A DNA stretch of 64,000 bases from CALRQJ02 sp943370285 (GTDB taxonomy: Bacteria; Bacteroidota; Bacteroidia; Chitinophagales; Chitinophagaceae): the NCBI GenBank assembly GCA_943370285.1, contig CALRQJ020000004.1:62001-126000 (forward strand). The letters run 5' to 3'. The notes below the pieces were generated by a model. It was given only the letters and a program-made list of their open reading frames with translations. It searched no databases and was not told the DNA's origin. Both the position numbers and the translations under genes were made by a program. Below are positions 25,372 to 35,296 of this stretch, piece by piece. The stretch's first letter is position 1, and every line of letters starts with the position of its first letter.

Positions 25372-28300
25372 TCAATCGTTCTTATTGGCTTTAAACTGAA
25401 GCAGTAACTCGGTCCCTACATTTTCTATACTGTTAAATGCCACACTACCGCCTAGTGCTTCCATTTGAGATTTTACCAAATACAAGCCTAAGCCTTTTGT
25501 AGTTGTATGAGCATGAAAGCGTTGGTAGAGGCCAAACAATCTGTCTTGGTAACGTTCCGTATTCAAGCCTAAGCCATTGTCCTTTATAGACAGTACAACG
25601 CCAGTTGTTGTTTTATTGCTTGAAATATCAATTTGTAATGGTCTATCAGGCGATTGAAAAATAATAGCATTCGATAGTAATTGCATTAAAATACTCTCAA
25701 AATAAGAACGGTTAAAATATACACTCGATGCATGTTGAAGATGAAGTTTGATATTGGGTTTTACTCCATGACTTTCTGCCAAGCCCGATAGCTTATTACA
25801 TACTGTTTGTATCATGGTAGCTAAGTCTATCTCTTCTTGTTCAACAGATGGTTTGTCTTTAATGATGAGTATCTTAATCAAATCATTGATAGTATCATTT
25901 AGGTGTTGCGTAGAAACTTTAAAACCTTCGATAATTTCTTTTAATGAGTTGTCTTCAATAGGAAGATCTTTAATCAAATTTAATAAGCCCAATAAATTAG
26001 AAAGCGGTGCTCTCAAATTATGTGAGGTAATAAAGCTAAACTGCCGCAAGTCTTTGTTGTGCAATGTAAGCTCTCTTATTAATTGTTCTCTTTCTTGTTC
26101 TTTACGTTTGGTAATATCTCTCTTAATTCCAATCCAATGGGTAATTTTTCCCGTATTGTCACTAAGTGGTGAAATAGAAACGCTGCTCCAAAATGCTTGT
26201 TTATTTTTTCTGTAATTGATGACTTCAATTTCATAAGGCTCACCCATTTCAATGGCCAATTTCATCTTGTCTAAAGGTTCCCTTTGTGTTTTGGGGCCTT
26301 GTAAAATTCTTGGATTTTTACCGGATACTTCTTCTAACGTAAAACCCGTCATTCGTTCATATGCTCGGTTGATATAAATGATTTTTGAATTGTGCGGATT
26401 AATGTCATCTACTTCTGTAATAGCTACACCATCTGTTGTGTTTGTAATGACAGATTCTAATAATTTCAATCTAATTTCTTCTTCTTTAGCAACCGTAATA
26501 TCTTGAATGGTGCCCACCATGTAAATGGGTTTATTATTAGCGTCAAATTCAAAATTGCCTATACCTTTTAACCACTTATACTGTTTTGTTTGTTTGTTAT
26601 AAATTTTGTACTCTGCTTCAAAGGGAGTGAGGGTGTTTAAACAATGATGAAGGTAGGTGTTCATTTTTTCTTGTTGTTCAGGTACAATTATTGAAGTCCA
26701 ATTTTCAATGTTTTTTTCTAAACTTGGGTCTAGTCCCATCATATCGTTAATTTCCTCTGCGTTTTCCCAAGTACCCGAATCAAAATGATAAATGTAGTAA
26801 CCTAATTTAGCAATCCGTTGTGCTTCTATTAAAAATTGTTGGTTTCTGTATAGTTCTTCTTCTGCCTGTTTACGTTCGGTAATGTCATGTCCTTGAGCAA
26901 TAGTAGCTACAACCGTTTTTCCATCTGCATCAAAAATATTGGCAGAATTCCACAATGCAGTTTTGATGCTACCGTTTTGATGTTGAATTTCAATTTCAAC
27001 ACTTTCCAAGTAAGTGCCGGATAATGTCTTCTCAATTTCCCAAATTGATGCTTGTTTTTTATGGGCAGGAAATAATATTTCTAAATGCTTACCTAATACC
27101 GCTGTTTCTTCGTAGCCAGTCAAAACTTCAAATGCATGATTAAAACGGGTAATGCAAAAATCTCTATCCCAAACTATGATGGGTGCATTGGCATAATTGA
27201 AAAGATTCTCTAAATAGTCATTGGTTTCTTTGAGCATTTTCAGCATCTTCTTCGATTCTGAAATGTCTCTGACGATAGCGGTGAAAAACCTACCTTCCTC
27301 TGTTTCCCATTCAGCTAAAGAAAATGAGATAGGAATGAGCTTGCCTGATTTGTGTAAGCCCTGCATCTCTAAGGTTTCGCCATTTAGCTGTGTGTGTTGG
27401 CCGGCTCTAATTTTTTGAATACCGGCTACATACTGTTTCCTATAATGATTGGGAATGATTTGTTGCAGCATAGTCGAATGGCCAATCATTTCTGCTTTTG
27501 TATAACCAAAAATATTTTCAGCACCTGTATTCCAGTCTATCACTATGCCATGCGTATTAATAGTAATAATGGCATCCTTGGCGGTTTGTGCAACTGCTCT
27601 ATATCTTTCTTCCGATTTTCTTATTTGTTCTTCTGCTTTGGTACGCTCTGTAATATCATTGGCAATAACAATACCTGCAGGTTCGCCTTCAAATTCAATA
27701 TTGGTATTTTGTATTTCAACAAAAATAGTAGTGCCATCTTTTTTAAGGTGTTCTACCTCCCATTTGGCTACAGATTCATTTTGACTTCTGGCCAATTTAA
27801 AAATAGTTTCAAACTGAGCATATTGTGTGGGTTTTCTTAAATCTAACAAGGTTAGGTTTAGAAATTCAGCTTTTGTATATCCGTATTGCGCAATTGCTGC
27901 ATCGTTGGCATCAATGATTTTTTTTGTTGCTGCATCATAGATATACATGGCAATAGGGCTAAACTCAAATATGCCTCGGTATTTTTTTTCAGATTGTTCT
28001 AAGTGAGTGTTAATACGTTTACGTTCTATGGCATATGCTATGCTTTTTTTAAGGTAATTGCCATTTAACTCATCTTTCAGTAAATAATCTGCTACGCCCA
28101 ACCCAATTGTTTTTAGACCAAATTCTTTATTGCCATAACCTGTTAATACAATTACAGGAATATTGTTGGCTAGCTTAAGTATATCGGTTACCAATTCGGG
28201 GCCACTAGCATCGGGCAATGCCAAGTCTAGCAATACAATATCAACATCTACAATACTTTGAAATAAGTCTTTAGCTTCAGCAAAAGAACTCGCAAAGCTA

Positions 28301-28407
28301 ATGTAGGGCTGTTTAATTTCTTGTTTCAAGTATTCTTCTATTAATACCTGATCACCTAGGTTATCCTCAATTAAGAGAACTTTTAAATGTGTGAGTGCAG
28401 CAGGCAT
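25372..28407 (-). CDS. Hybrid sensor: REC, five PAS domains, histidine kinase
   Basis: A soluble 1011-aa signalling protein. Residues 8-130 form a receiver domain with phospho-acceptor Asp61 (IVLLDLALPDASG). Five PAS domains follow (about 140-765), most ending in DITERK-type linkers. His796 in SHNLRAPLSNL is the phospho-histidine. LLSNAI, DNGLGL and KGLGLYLVKSQMEALGG are the N, G1 and G2 boxes of the ATPase. The fifth PAS has NPRILQGP (698-705), the LOV signature with Pro699 where the flavin-binding Cys should be. It has no transmembrane segment. It is the last gene after the 1409-aa kinase and the response regulator, 18 bp behind the latter. Confidence 0.93.
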   Translation of the reverse strand: MPAALTHLKVLLIEDNLGDQVLIEEYLKQEIKQPYISFASSFAEAKDLFQSIVDVDIVLLDLALPDASGPELVTDILKLANNIPVIVLTGYGNKEFGLKTIGLGVADYLLKDELNGNYLKKSIAYAIERKRINTHLEQSEKKYRGIFEFSPIAMYIYDAATKKIIDANDAAIAQYGYTKAEFLNLTLLDLRKPTQYAQFETIFKLARSQNESVAKWEVEHLKKDGTTIFVEIQNTNIEFEGEPAGIVIANDITERTKAEEQIRKSEERYRAVAQTAKDAIITINTHGIVIDWNTGAENIFGYTKAEMIGHSTMLQQIIPNHYRKQYVAGIQKIRAGQHTQLNGETLEMQGLHKSGKLIPISFSLAEWETEEGRFFTAIVRDISESKKMLKMLKETNDYLENLFNYANAPIIVWDRDFCITRFNHAFEVLTGYEETAVLGKHLEILFPAHKKQASIWEIEKTLSGTYLESVEIEIQHQNGSIKTALWNSANIFDADGKTVVATIAQGHDITERKQAEEELYRNQQFLIEAQRIAKLGYYIYHFDSGTWENAEEINDMMGLDPSLEKNIENWTSIIVPEQQEKMNTYLHHCLNTLTPFEAEYKIYNKQTKQYKWLKGIGNFEFDANNKPIYMVGTIQDITVAKEEEIRLKLLESVITNTTDGVAITEVDDINPHNSKIIYINRAYERMTGFTLEEVSGKNPRILQGPKTQREPLDKMKLAIEMGEPYEIEVINYRKNKQAFWSSVSISPLSDNTGKITHWIGIKRDITKRKEQEREQLIRELTLHNKDLRQFSFITSHNLRAPLSNLLGLLNLIKDLPIEDNSLKEIIEGFKVSTQHLNDTINDLIKILIIKDKPSVEQEEIDLATMIQTVCNKLSGLAESHGVKPNIKLHLQHASSVYFNRSYFESILMQLLSNAIIFQSPDRPLQIDISSNKTTTGVVLSIKDNGLGLNTERYQDRLFGLYQRFHAHTTTKGLGLYLVKSQMEALGGSVAFNSIENVGTELLLQFKANKND

Positions 28408-28425
28408 AATATAAGATTGAGTATG

Positions 28426-28839
28426 CTAAACATTTTTCGTCAAAAAGCGTTCCACCGATGTTACTACCGTTTGAAAGTCTGCCATATTTGAGGGCTTTGT
28501 AATAAAGCGATCTACTTTGTGTTGCAGAGCTACTGTTCTATCATTTTCTGATGAGGAGCTGGTAAGCATAATCACCGGAATATGTTTATACGTATCGTTA
28601 TTTTTAATAAAAGATAAAACCTCATGCCCATTTACTTTTGGCAGGTTAATGTCTAATAAAATTAAATCGGGCATTACTTCCTTACTGTAACCATTGTTTT
28701 TTTTCAAGTATTCTAAAGCTTCCCAACCGTCTTTGGCGTGGTGAATATGCAAAGACAAACTACTTGCTTGCAAGGCCTCTGTGGTTAGTACCACATCACC
28801 TTCGTTGTCTTCTACCAATAAAATGTGTAGTGTTTTCAT
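28426..28839 (-). CDS. Single-domain response regulator (Rcp1/CheY-like)
   Basis: A 137-aa receiver with no output domain. Acidic residues sit in LLVEDNEGD, Asp63 in LILLDINLPKVNG is the phosphorylation site, and Thr93 (IMLTSSSSENDR) and Lys115 (FITKPSN) complete the active site. The form resembles the Rcp1 type that partners phytochrome-like kinases. It lies between two large kinases (12 bp and 18 bp gaps), so it probably carries phosphate between them or onward to an unlinked target. Confidence 0.94.
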   Translation of the reverse strand: MKTLHILLVEDNEGDVVLTTEALQASSLSLHIHHAKDGWEALEYLKKNNGYSKEVMPDLILLDINLPKVNGHEVLSFIKNNDTYKHIPVIMLTSSSSENDRTVALQHKVDRFITKPSNMADFQTVVTSVERFLTKNV

Positions 28840-28851
28840 GACTAGTTTTTT

Positions 28852-31800
28852 TTAGTGGATAGATTTAGCAATTGTGAAATAAAAAGTGCTTCCTGCTCCG
28901 GGTGTTGAAGCTACCCATATTTCACCTTTATACAATTGTACAAATTTTTTGCAAATGGCAAGGCCTATGCCGGTACCCGAATACTCAGATTTGCCATGTA
29001 AGCGTTGAAATAGTTCAAATATTTTATCGTAATATTTTGGTTCAATGCCAATACCATTATCGCTGATGGCTATTTGCCAATGGGTGTTATTTTCGGTAGC
29101 TGTAATATGTACCACAGGTGCAACATCAAGCTTGTGGTATTTAATAGCATTTGAAATCAGGTTTTGTATTACTTGTTGTATAGATGTTCTGGCAACGAAA
29201 AGTGTTGGTAATACATCCCAAGTTATGGTGGCTTTTGATTTTTGAATGGGCTCTTTTAAAAATCCCACAATATCATTAATCACAATATTTAAGTCAATCC
29301 ACTCACTAGGTGGAATAATCCTGCCGGCACGTGAAAATTCCAATAAATCTAAAATAATGGTACGCATTCTTACTGCACCATCTACAGCAAAGTGAATGTA
29401 TTGCTGTGCCTTCTCGTCTAACTGGTCTTTATACTTTGACTCTAGTAAAGTCATAAAGCTACTCACCATTCTTAGTGGCTCTTGCAAATCATGCGAAGCC
29501 ACATAAGCAAATTGTTCCAACTCTGCATTGGAAGCTGCTAACTCATCTACTCTTTTACTAATTTCATCATTCAATAATTTAAGCTGCCTTTCATTTTCTT
29601 TAAGGGCACTCACATCTTTTGCTATGGCAATAATTAATTTTTCATCGGGTAGTGGAGCCGATGTCCAAGACAACCATACCACTTTTCCATCTTTTGCTAC
29701 ATACCTGTTTTCGAAATGTATGGAATGGTAAGAGACGGAATAACCTGTTCGCTTCTCTGTAGCCACTTTGTCATCGGGATGTACAAAATGGTTAAATGGT
29801 TTACTGGTTAATTCTTCTACGGTATACCCCAATAAATTGGTAAAAGCCGGATTGACTTTTATGAAATAACCATCGTCTGTTGCTATGCAAACAAGATCTG
29901 GCGAAAATTCAAAGAATGCAGCCAATTCTAATTCTGCTTTTTTACGCTGAATATCCATAGCAATTTGCAGGGCTATATTCTCTATTGATTGAATGATTAG
30001 TTCTTTCTCGATTGGTAATTGCTTAAAGAAAAAACTAAATACAGCAATTACCTTTCCCTTAAAATTGATGGGCACTGCGATAGAAGCATGTAAGCCGGCA
30101 GCCTTAAATACAGGGGCTCTTCTTACCAGCGGGCTAACTTGTATATCATCCCAATAGACAGATTTTTGCGTTTCCCAAACATAGCCGGGCAATCCTTCTC
30201 CCTTTTTAAATATACGATTGGTGCTAGCATCAAAATACTTGGCCACCTCAGAAACACCCCATGTGGCAAAAGTTTTTAATTCTGTTTCATCAGTAGTAAC
30301 CATCCACGCTTCGGCAAAAGGTATATTCAATTCTTCGCTAATGATTTGTAGTGCAGTGGTTAATCCATCTTGTAACTTTTCACTATAGCCTAATGCTTGT
30401 ATAATATTTGAAACTAATCGCTGCTCGTTTAGTTGTTGATGCCTATCAGTAATCATTCTACTAATGCCTACCACGCCACTTATTTCATTGTTTCTATTTT
30501 TTAATGGAATTTTTGTAGTTAGTAACCATTCTGTTTTTCCGGTAGTCAAATTGGTCAATTTCTCTTCTCTATTTATAACCGGCACACCGGTATCAATTAC
30601 TTTTCTATCATCCGCTATAAAAATATCAGCCATTTCCTTGGGAAAAAATTCATCCATCGATCTGTTCAATGTTTCTGCTTCACTTGTAGCACCCAATGCT
30701 TTTACCAAAGCCATATTATTGATGGTATGCTTACAATCTTTATCGGTTACAAAAATGAAGTCGGGGATATTATCAATTACTGTTCTTAGAATATTTTTTT
30801 CTTCTATAATTTTTTCTTCTCCTAGTTTTCTATCTGTAATATCTCTTGATAGTACAACGAAACTTTCTTTTTCATTTGTTGTTTCTTTTTTCTTGGCTAT
30901 TGATAATTCAAACCAACATAAGCCGGCAGGTACTGGTAGTAAAATTTGCTTGCCAATTGATATGCCTTTTTCATTGGCTTCTTGTATGGCCTCCATGCAA
31001 ATGGCTGCCGTATCAGTAGGTAGGAGGTCGGTAATTTTTTTTCCTAGAAAGACATCTTTAGAGGTGTATAGCAAGCTGTCATTAGTGGCATATACATCCA
31101 AATACACCCCATCAATATCAACTTCAAACATTAAGTCAGGAATAGCAGCTAAAGTGGCTTGTAATTGATTATTGGTTTTTTCGACTAGTTCTTGTGCTTT
31201 TTTTCTTTCTGTAATATTTTGCACCGTACCAACCAATCGCAAAATGTTTCCTTTTTCGTCTCGCTCAAATCTGCCGGTAATGGTTACCCATAATTCTTCG
31301 CCTGTAATTTGATGAACACCTACAAAGTCTAATTGAAATACATTTTTGACTTGTGTTAAATCGTTTAGTTTTTCTTTAATTTTTTGTTGAAATTCAGGTG
31401 CTACTAATTTTTCTAACCAGTTTTTAAAATTTCGCTCAAAGTCAGGTCCTATACCAAGCATTTTATCAATAACCGGAGAACACTTCCAATGATCATTTCG
31501 TAAATCAAAAGTATAGTGCCCAATATTTGCTACTTCTTGTGCTTCTTGTAAAATGTGTAAACTGTCGTTTAACTTTTCTTGGTTGATTTTGTTAGAAACA
31601 AATAATCCAATAGATACTGCTATATTATTAATGAGGTCTTGTTCTTCTGGTTCAATAAAACTTAAATTTCTGTTGTCATAATACACTTTTAGACAACCCA
31701 ATGCTTCACTTGAAATTGTAATTGGTGCTTCTAGGTATTTTAGCGTAGCATATGAAGCTGCTTTTAATTGATAGGTGTTATTATTAATTTGCACCACAGG

Positions 31801-33081
31801 CAAAGTAGCTTCGGGGAATTGCATGCCGGTAACAATCAATGCTAACACCTTATTAATAAAGTCGTCGATACTACATTCTTTCAGCATCTCTAGTCTAATA
31901 GCTGAAATACAGGTCATTTCTTTAATGCGTTCATTTAAAGCTTGTTCTGATTGTTTTAACAGATCGATATTGGTATGAGTGCCCAACATACGTGTGGGCT
32001 TTCCATTTTCATCGTAAGAAACTATTTTACCTTTGCTTAGAATCCAAATCCATTTATTATCAGCCGTTATTTGTCTAAACTCAACCTCGTATTTAGGGCT
32101 TATGCCATTAATGTAATCAGTAAAGACTTTGCTACAAGTTTCTAAATCATTTGGGTGAAGCCTACTTAGCCAAAAAGCATTGGTTTCTTTAAAACTAGCA
32201 TATTCATAGCCAAGCATAGTAGCATATTCTTCGTTTACAATTGCTTCTCCGGTTTGCAGATTCAAATCGAATAAACCTTGTTTGCCCGATGAAAGTGATA
32301 AACGTAGTCTTTCTTCACTTTCAGCTAATGCTTTAGCATCATTTGCTCTTTCTACTTCTACCGCCATATAGTTCAGAGCCTGCGACACATTATTTATAAC
32401 ACTCGAAATCAGTTGCTCTTCTTGTGCATTAAAAAAATATTTCTCGTTAGAGTAAATATTCAGATTGCCTATAACAATACCCTTTACTCTTAATGGAAAT
32501 CCTGCTGATGAACGATAGCCATATTTGATGGCATTTTCCCGCCAAGGTGCCATTTTGGGATCTGTGGCAATATCATTTGAAATAACAGCCTTCCCTGTTT
32601 TTATGCAGGTGCCGGTTGGTCCGCCACTACTAATATTGTCGTACAGGTTAATATTAAGTTTTGTAAGATAATCTTTAGTATCTCCTGCACTAGCAAGTAC
32701 ATTAATTACATTTCTAATCTCATCAATTTCGCCAATCCATGCCATCACATAATTTCCTTCCTGTACTAGAATGTTACAAATTTGATGGAATAGCTGTGTT
32801 TTATCTTTTGTACTAACAATGGCATCGTTCAAGCTATTTACTAGATCGTACACTCGGTTGAGGCGTTGTAATTGCTCATTTATTTTATGTTGTTTTTTTT
32901 CATAGCGATTTATTAATAGCCATAAGATTAAAGCGGTGAAGAGAATAAAAAAAATGCCTTTATAACTGTGGAAACTGCTATTTGCATTAAGTATTTCATG
33001 AGCAATTCTATCGCTCACTAGTATCCATGCGGAACCTATTAAAAAATAGAATAGTGCAATTTTTGTAGCAGCTTTTTTCAT
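28852..33081 (-). CDS. Membrane-anchored PAS/GAF sensor histidine kinase
   Basis: A 1409-aa kinase. Two hydrophobic helices at the N-terminus (about residues 8-26 and 42-58) anchor it. Then come GAF and PAS domains in alternation: a GAF near 75-240, PAS, GAF-like, several PAS, another GAF near 880-1040, and a last PAS. His1197 in SHDLQEPLRMV is the phosphorylated residue of the phytochrome-like class; NLISNAIKYH, DNGIGI and SGTGIGLAICKKF are the ATP-binding boxes. The ATG at 33081 is preferred over a TTG three codons upstream. It leads the operon with the response regulator and the second kinase. The signal is unknown. Confidence 0.93.
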   Translation of the reverse strand: MKKAATKIALFYFLIGSAWILVSDRIAHEILNANSSFHSYKGIFFILFTALILWLLINRYEKKQHKINEQLQRLNRVYDLVNSLNDAIVSTKDKTQLFHQICNILVQEGNYVMAWIGEIDEIRNVINVLASAGDTKDYLTKLNINLYDNISSGGPTGTCIKTGKAVISNDIATDPKMAPWRENAIKYGYRSSAGFPLRVKGIVIGNLNIYSNEKYFFNAQEEQLISSVINNVSQALNYMAVEVERANDAKALAESEERLRLSLSSGKQGLFDLNLQTGEAIVNEEYATMLGYEYASFKETNAFWLSRLHPNDLETCSKVFTDYINGISPKYEVEFRQITADNKWIWILSKGKIVSYDENGKPTRMLGTHTNIDLLKQSEQALNERIKEMTCISAIRLEMLKECSIDDFINKVLALIVTGMQFPEATLPVVQINNNTYQLKAASYATLKYLEAPITISSEALGCLKVYYDNRNLSFIEPEEQDLINNIAVSIGLFVSNKINQEKLNDSLHILQEAQEVANIGHYTFDLRNDHWKCSPVIDKMLGIGPDFERNFKNWLEKLVAPEFQQKIKEKLNDLTQVKNVFQLDFVGVHQITGEELWVTITGRFERDEKGNILRLVGTVQNITERKKAQELVEKTNNQLQATLAAIPDLMFEVDIDGVYLDVYATNDSLLYTSKDVFLGKKITDLLPTDTAAICMEAIQEANEKGISIGKQILLPVPAGLCWFELSIAKKKETTNEKESFVVLSRDITDRKLGEEKIIEEKNILRTVIDNIPDFIFVTDKDCKHTINNMALVKALGATSEAETLNRSMDEFFPKEMADIFIADDRKVIDTGVPVINREEKLTNLTTGKTEWLLTTKIPLKNRNNEISGVVGISRMITDRHQQLNEQRLVSNIIQALGYSEKLQDGLTTALQIISEELNIPFAEAWMVTTDETELKTFATWGVSEVAKYFDASTNRIFKKGEGLPGYVWETQKSVYWDDIQVSPLVRRAPVFKAAGLHASIAVPINFKGKVIAVFSFFFKQLPIEKELIIQSIENIALQIAMDIQRKKAELELAAFFEFSPDLVCIATDDGYFIKVNPAFTNLLGYTVEELTSKPFNHFVHPDDKVATEKRTGYSVSYHSIHFENRYVAKDGKVVWLSWTSAPLPDEKLIIAIAKDVSALKENERQLKLLNDEISKRVDELAASNAELEQFAYVASHDLQEPLRMVSSFMTLLESKYKDQLDEKAQQYIHFAVDGAVRMRTIILDLLEFSRAGRIIPPSEWIDLNIVINDIVGFLKEPIQKSKATITWDVLPTLFVARTSIQQVIQNLISNAIKYHKLDVAPVVHITATENNTHWQIAISDNGIGIEPKYYDKIFELFQRLHGKSEYSGTGIGLAICKKFVQLYKGEIWVASTPGAGSTFYFTIAKSIH

Positions 33082-33329
33082 AACAATCAAGTATTACACG
33101 GGGCAAATAGAATTACTAAGAATTCATTATGGAAAAGGAATGTCATTTCCAATTTACAATATACTGTTTTATTGCAATGGGTAAAGAAAAATAAGTTAGC
33201 TATTTCAAAATTGAAAAAAAATAGTGGTATTTATTATGATAGTTGTCAACTATTAACCTGTTGAAAAGCATGCTTTTGATTTGAAAAGGACCTTTTTTAA
33301 TGCCATCAATAAGATAAAACCAATACTTG

Positions 33330-33337
33330 TACATTTG
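33330..33337 (+). promoter_or_regulatory. -7 box before the KASIII-like gene
   Basis: TACATTTG matches the Bacteroidota -7 consensus TAnnTTTG and lies 36 bp before the ATG at 33374, giving a leader of about 30 nt. I see no clear -33 TTTG at the usual spacing. Confidence 0.5.
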
Positions 33338-33373
33338 TAAGGATAATGTAATTGTTAATCTTCAACTTTTAAT

Positions 33374-34453
33374 ATGCAACCGATAAGAACTGTGATTACC
33401 GGAACCGGCAGTTATATTCCTTCTGAAGTTAAGACAAACCGAGATTTTGGTGCCCATGATTTTTATGGAGAAGATAGCCTTAAAATTGCAGCACCACCAC
33501 AAGAAGTAGCCGAAAAATTTAAGTCTATTACCGGTATAGAAGAACGCAGATATGCCCCTACCGATATGAACTCTTCGGATTTAGCCACCTTTGCTGCTAT
33601 TCGGGCTATCGAAGATTCGGGGGTTGATCCGGAAACAATAGATCAAATTATTGTTGCTCACAATTTTGGTAATGTTTTAAAGCATACCATCCAAATGGAT
33701 GCATTGCCGGCGCTATCGTCTCGTATCAAACATAGTTTAGGCATTAAAAATCCGGCTTGTATTCCTTACGATATTTTATTTGGCTGTCCGGGTTGGGTAC
33801 AAGGTGTGATACAGGCCGATGCTTATTTTAAAGCCGGTATTGCCAAAAAATGTTTGGTTGTTGGTACCGAAACCTTGAGCAGGGTGTTAGATAATTATGA
33901 TAGAGATAGCATGATTTTCTCAGATGGTGCAGGGGCTTGTGTATTAGAAGCTATGCCTGCCGAAGCAGGAGCAGCGGGCATTTTGGGTACTGCCGCCCAA
34001 GCACATTGTGGCGAAGAAGCCTATTATTTGTACATGGGCAAATCTAATTTTCCAAATTCTGACCCTCGTATTAGATACATTAAAATGAAGGGCCGAAAAG
34101 TGTATGAATACGCCATGAAATATGTGCCTTTGGCCATGAAAGAATGTATTGACAATAGTGGTGTTGATATTAGCGAAGTTAAAAAAGTGTTTTTGCACCA
34201 AGCCAATGAAAAAATGGATGAAGGCATCACACAACGGTTGTTCAAATTGTATGGTTTAAAAGAAATGCCAGATAATTTTATGCCGATGAGTATTCATAAA
34301 CTGGGCAATAGTTCTGTAGCAACTATTCCTACCTTATTTGATATGGTACGCAAAGGACATATGGAAGGTCAACAAGTACAGCCGGGAGATGTGGTAGTAT
34401 TTGCATCTGTTGGCGCCGGAATGAATATTAACGCAGTTTGTTACCGCATCTAA
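33374..34453 (+). CDS. 3-oxoacyl-ACP synthase III-like (KASIII/FabH family)
   Basis: A decarboxylating Claisen-condensation enzyme of the thiolase superfamily. The catalytic triad is visible: Cys138 in FGCPGWVQG, His275 in FLHQANEK and Asn312 in LGNSSVATIP. The length of 359 aa is longer than housekeeping FabH (about 320), and residues 20-60 hold an insertion before GIEERRY. The closest reading is a FabH-like enzyme starting fatty acid or a related chain. It stands alone, without fab genes, and has its own promoter box and terminator. A role outside bulk fatty acid synthesis is possible. Confidence 0.88.
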   Translation: MQPIRTVITGTGSYIPSEVKTNRDFGAHDFYGEDSLKIAAPPQEVAEKFKSITGIEERRYAPTDMNSSDLATFAAIRAIEDSGVDPETIDQIIVAHNFGNVLKHTIQMDALPALSSRIKHSLGIKNPACIPYDILFGCPGWVQGVIQADAYFKAGIAKKCLVVGTETLSRVLDNYDRDSMIFSDGAGACVLEAMPAEAGAAGILGTAAQAHCGEEAYYLYMGKSNFPNSDPRIRYIKMKGRKVYEYAMKYVPLAMKECIDNSGVDISEVKKVFLHQANEKMDEGITQRLFKLYGLKEMPDNFMPMSIHKLGNSSVATIPTLFDMVRKGHMEGQQVQPGDVVVFASVGAGMNINAVCYRI

Positions 34454-34478
34454 TAATTACCGCATAGCAATAAAAACA

Positions 34479-34510
34479 AAAAATCCCCGCTTTATGAAGT
34501 GGGGATTTTT
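34479..34510 (+). terminator. Intrinsic terminator of the KASIII-like gene
   Basis: A 10-bp stem (AAAAATCCCC / GGGGATTTTT) with a 12-nt loop, 25 bp after the stop. The A-rich left arm makes it usable for the convergent sigma-factor gene as well. Confidence 0.88.
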
Positions 34511-34548
34511 GTATCCTTTTTTAATCCACGAAAAACCGAAAAATATGA

Positions 34549-35127
34549 TTAAGAAGTAGCGGCTAATGAATTGCCATTGCCACTTGTTTTTACACCTGTA
34601 ATGATATTTCTTAAAATCGCTTTAGCTCTCGAAAACTGAGATTTGCTAGTGCTTTCTGTAATGCCTAAATGAGCTGCAATTTCTTTATGAGAATAACCTT
34701 CAACCGCATACATATTGAAAACAGTTTTGTAGCCATCGCTGAGTACTGCTGCGCCTTTGATTAAATCTTTCTCAAACAAATTATCTAAAGCATTGTGTTG
34801 CTTGTCTTTTACCGAATTTTCTAAACCATCGCTTGATGCGGTATTTAAGTTTTTACGGCGAATATGTTCTATAGCTGTGTTAACAAATATGCGGCGAACC
34901 CATCCGTCAAACGATCCTTCGCCACGAAAGCGATGTAGATTATTGAACAACTTTACAAAACCTTCTTGCAAAATATCTTCAGCATCCATTTGGTTTTTGG
35001 CGTACCTCAAACAAACAGCAAACATCCTTGCTGAAAAATGATCGTATAATGCTTTTTGGCACTTTCTGTTGCCTTTAATACACTCTTCTATGAGTTGGGT
35101 TTCTTTTAATGCGGTAGTTAATGACAT
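34549..35127 (-). CDS. ECF-type RNA polymerase sigma factor
   Basis: A 192-aa sigma-70 family protein with only regions 2 and 4. Region 2 includes FAVCLRYAKNQMDAEDILQEGFVKLFNNLHRFRGEGSF and WVRRIFVNTAIEHIRRK; region 4 has a helix-turn-helix in GYSHKEIAAHLGITESTSKSQFSRAK. These factors direct RNA polymerase to a small regulon, usually under an anti-sigma factor. No FecR-like or other anti-sigma gene lies beside it, so it may be controlled by its own expression. The target genes are unknown. Confidence 0.92.
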   Translation of the reverse strand: MSLTTALKETQLIEECIKGNRKCQKALYDHFSARMFAVCLRYAKNQMDAEDILQEGFVKLFNNLHRFRGEGSFDGWVRRIFVNTAIEHIRRKNLNTASSDGLENSVKDKQHNALDNLFEKDLIKGAAVLSDGYKTVFNMYAVEGYSHKEIAAHLGITESTSKSQFSRAKAILRNIITGVKTSGNGNSLAATS

Positions 35128-35296
35128 GCTAATTGGCTTTAGGTTAGCATACCATTAGCCACATCAGTGCCAAACAATTAACTAATTGATTATCAGTTAT
35201 TTATGATGTTAAAATTTGTTAAAGCTTCCCTAAAAAGGAAAGTTGATTCCCTCGATGGGAAAATGTGCATGGCGGTTTGTTACTGCAATTGTTAAT

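Noticed and set aside
30464..31168. A long open frame (234 codons) on the plus strand inside the large sensor kinase gene.
   Set aside because: It lies antisense to clear GAF/PAS coding sequence, has no recognisable domain, and is explained by biased codon use of the real gene.
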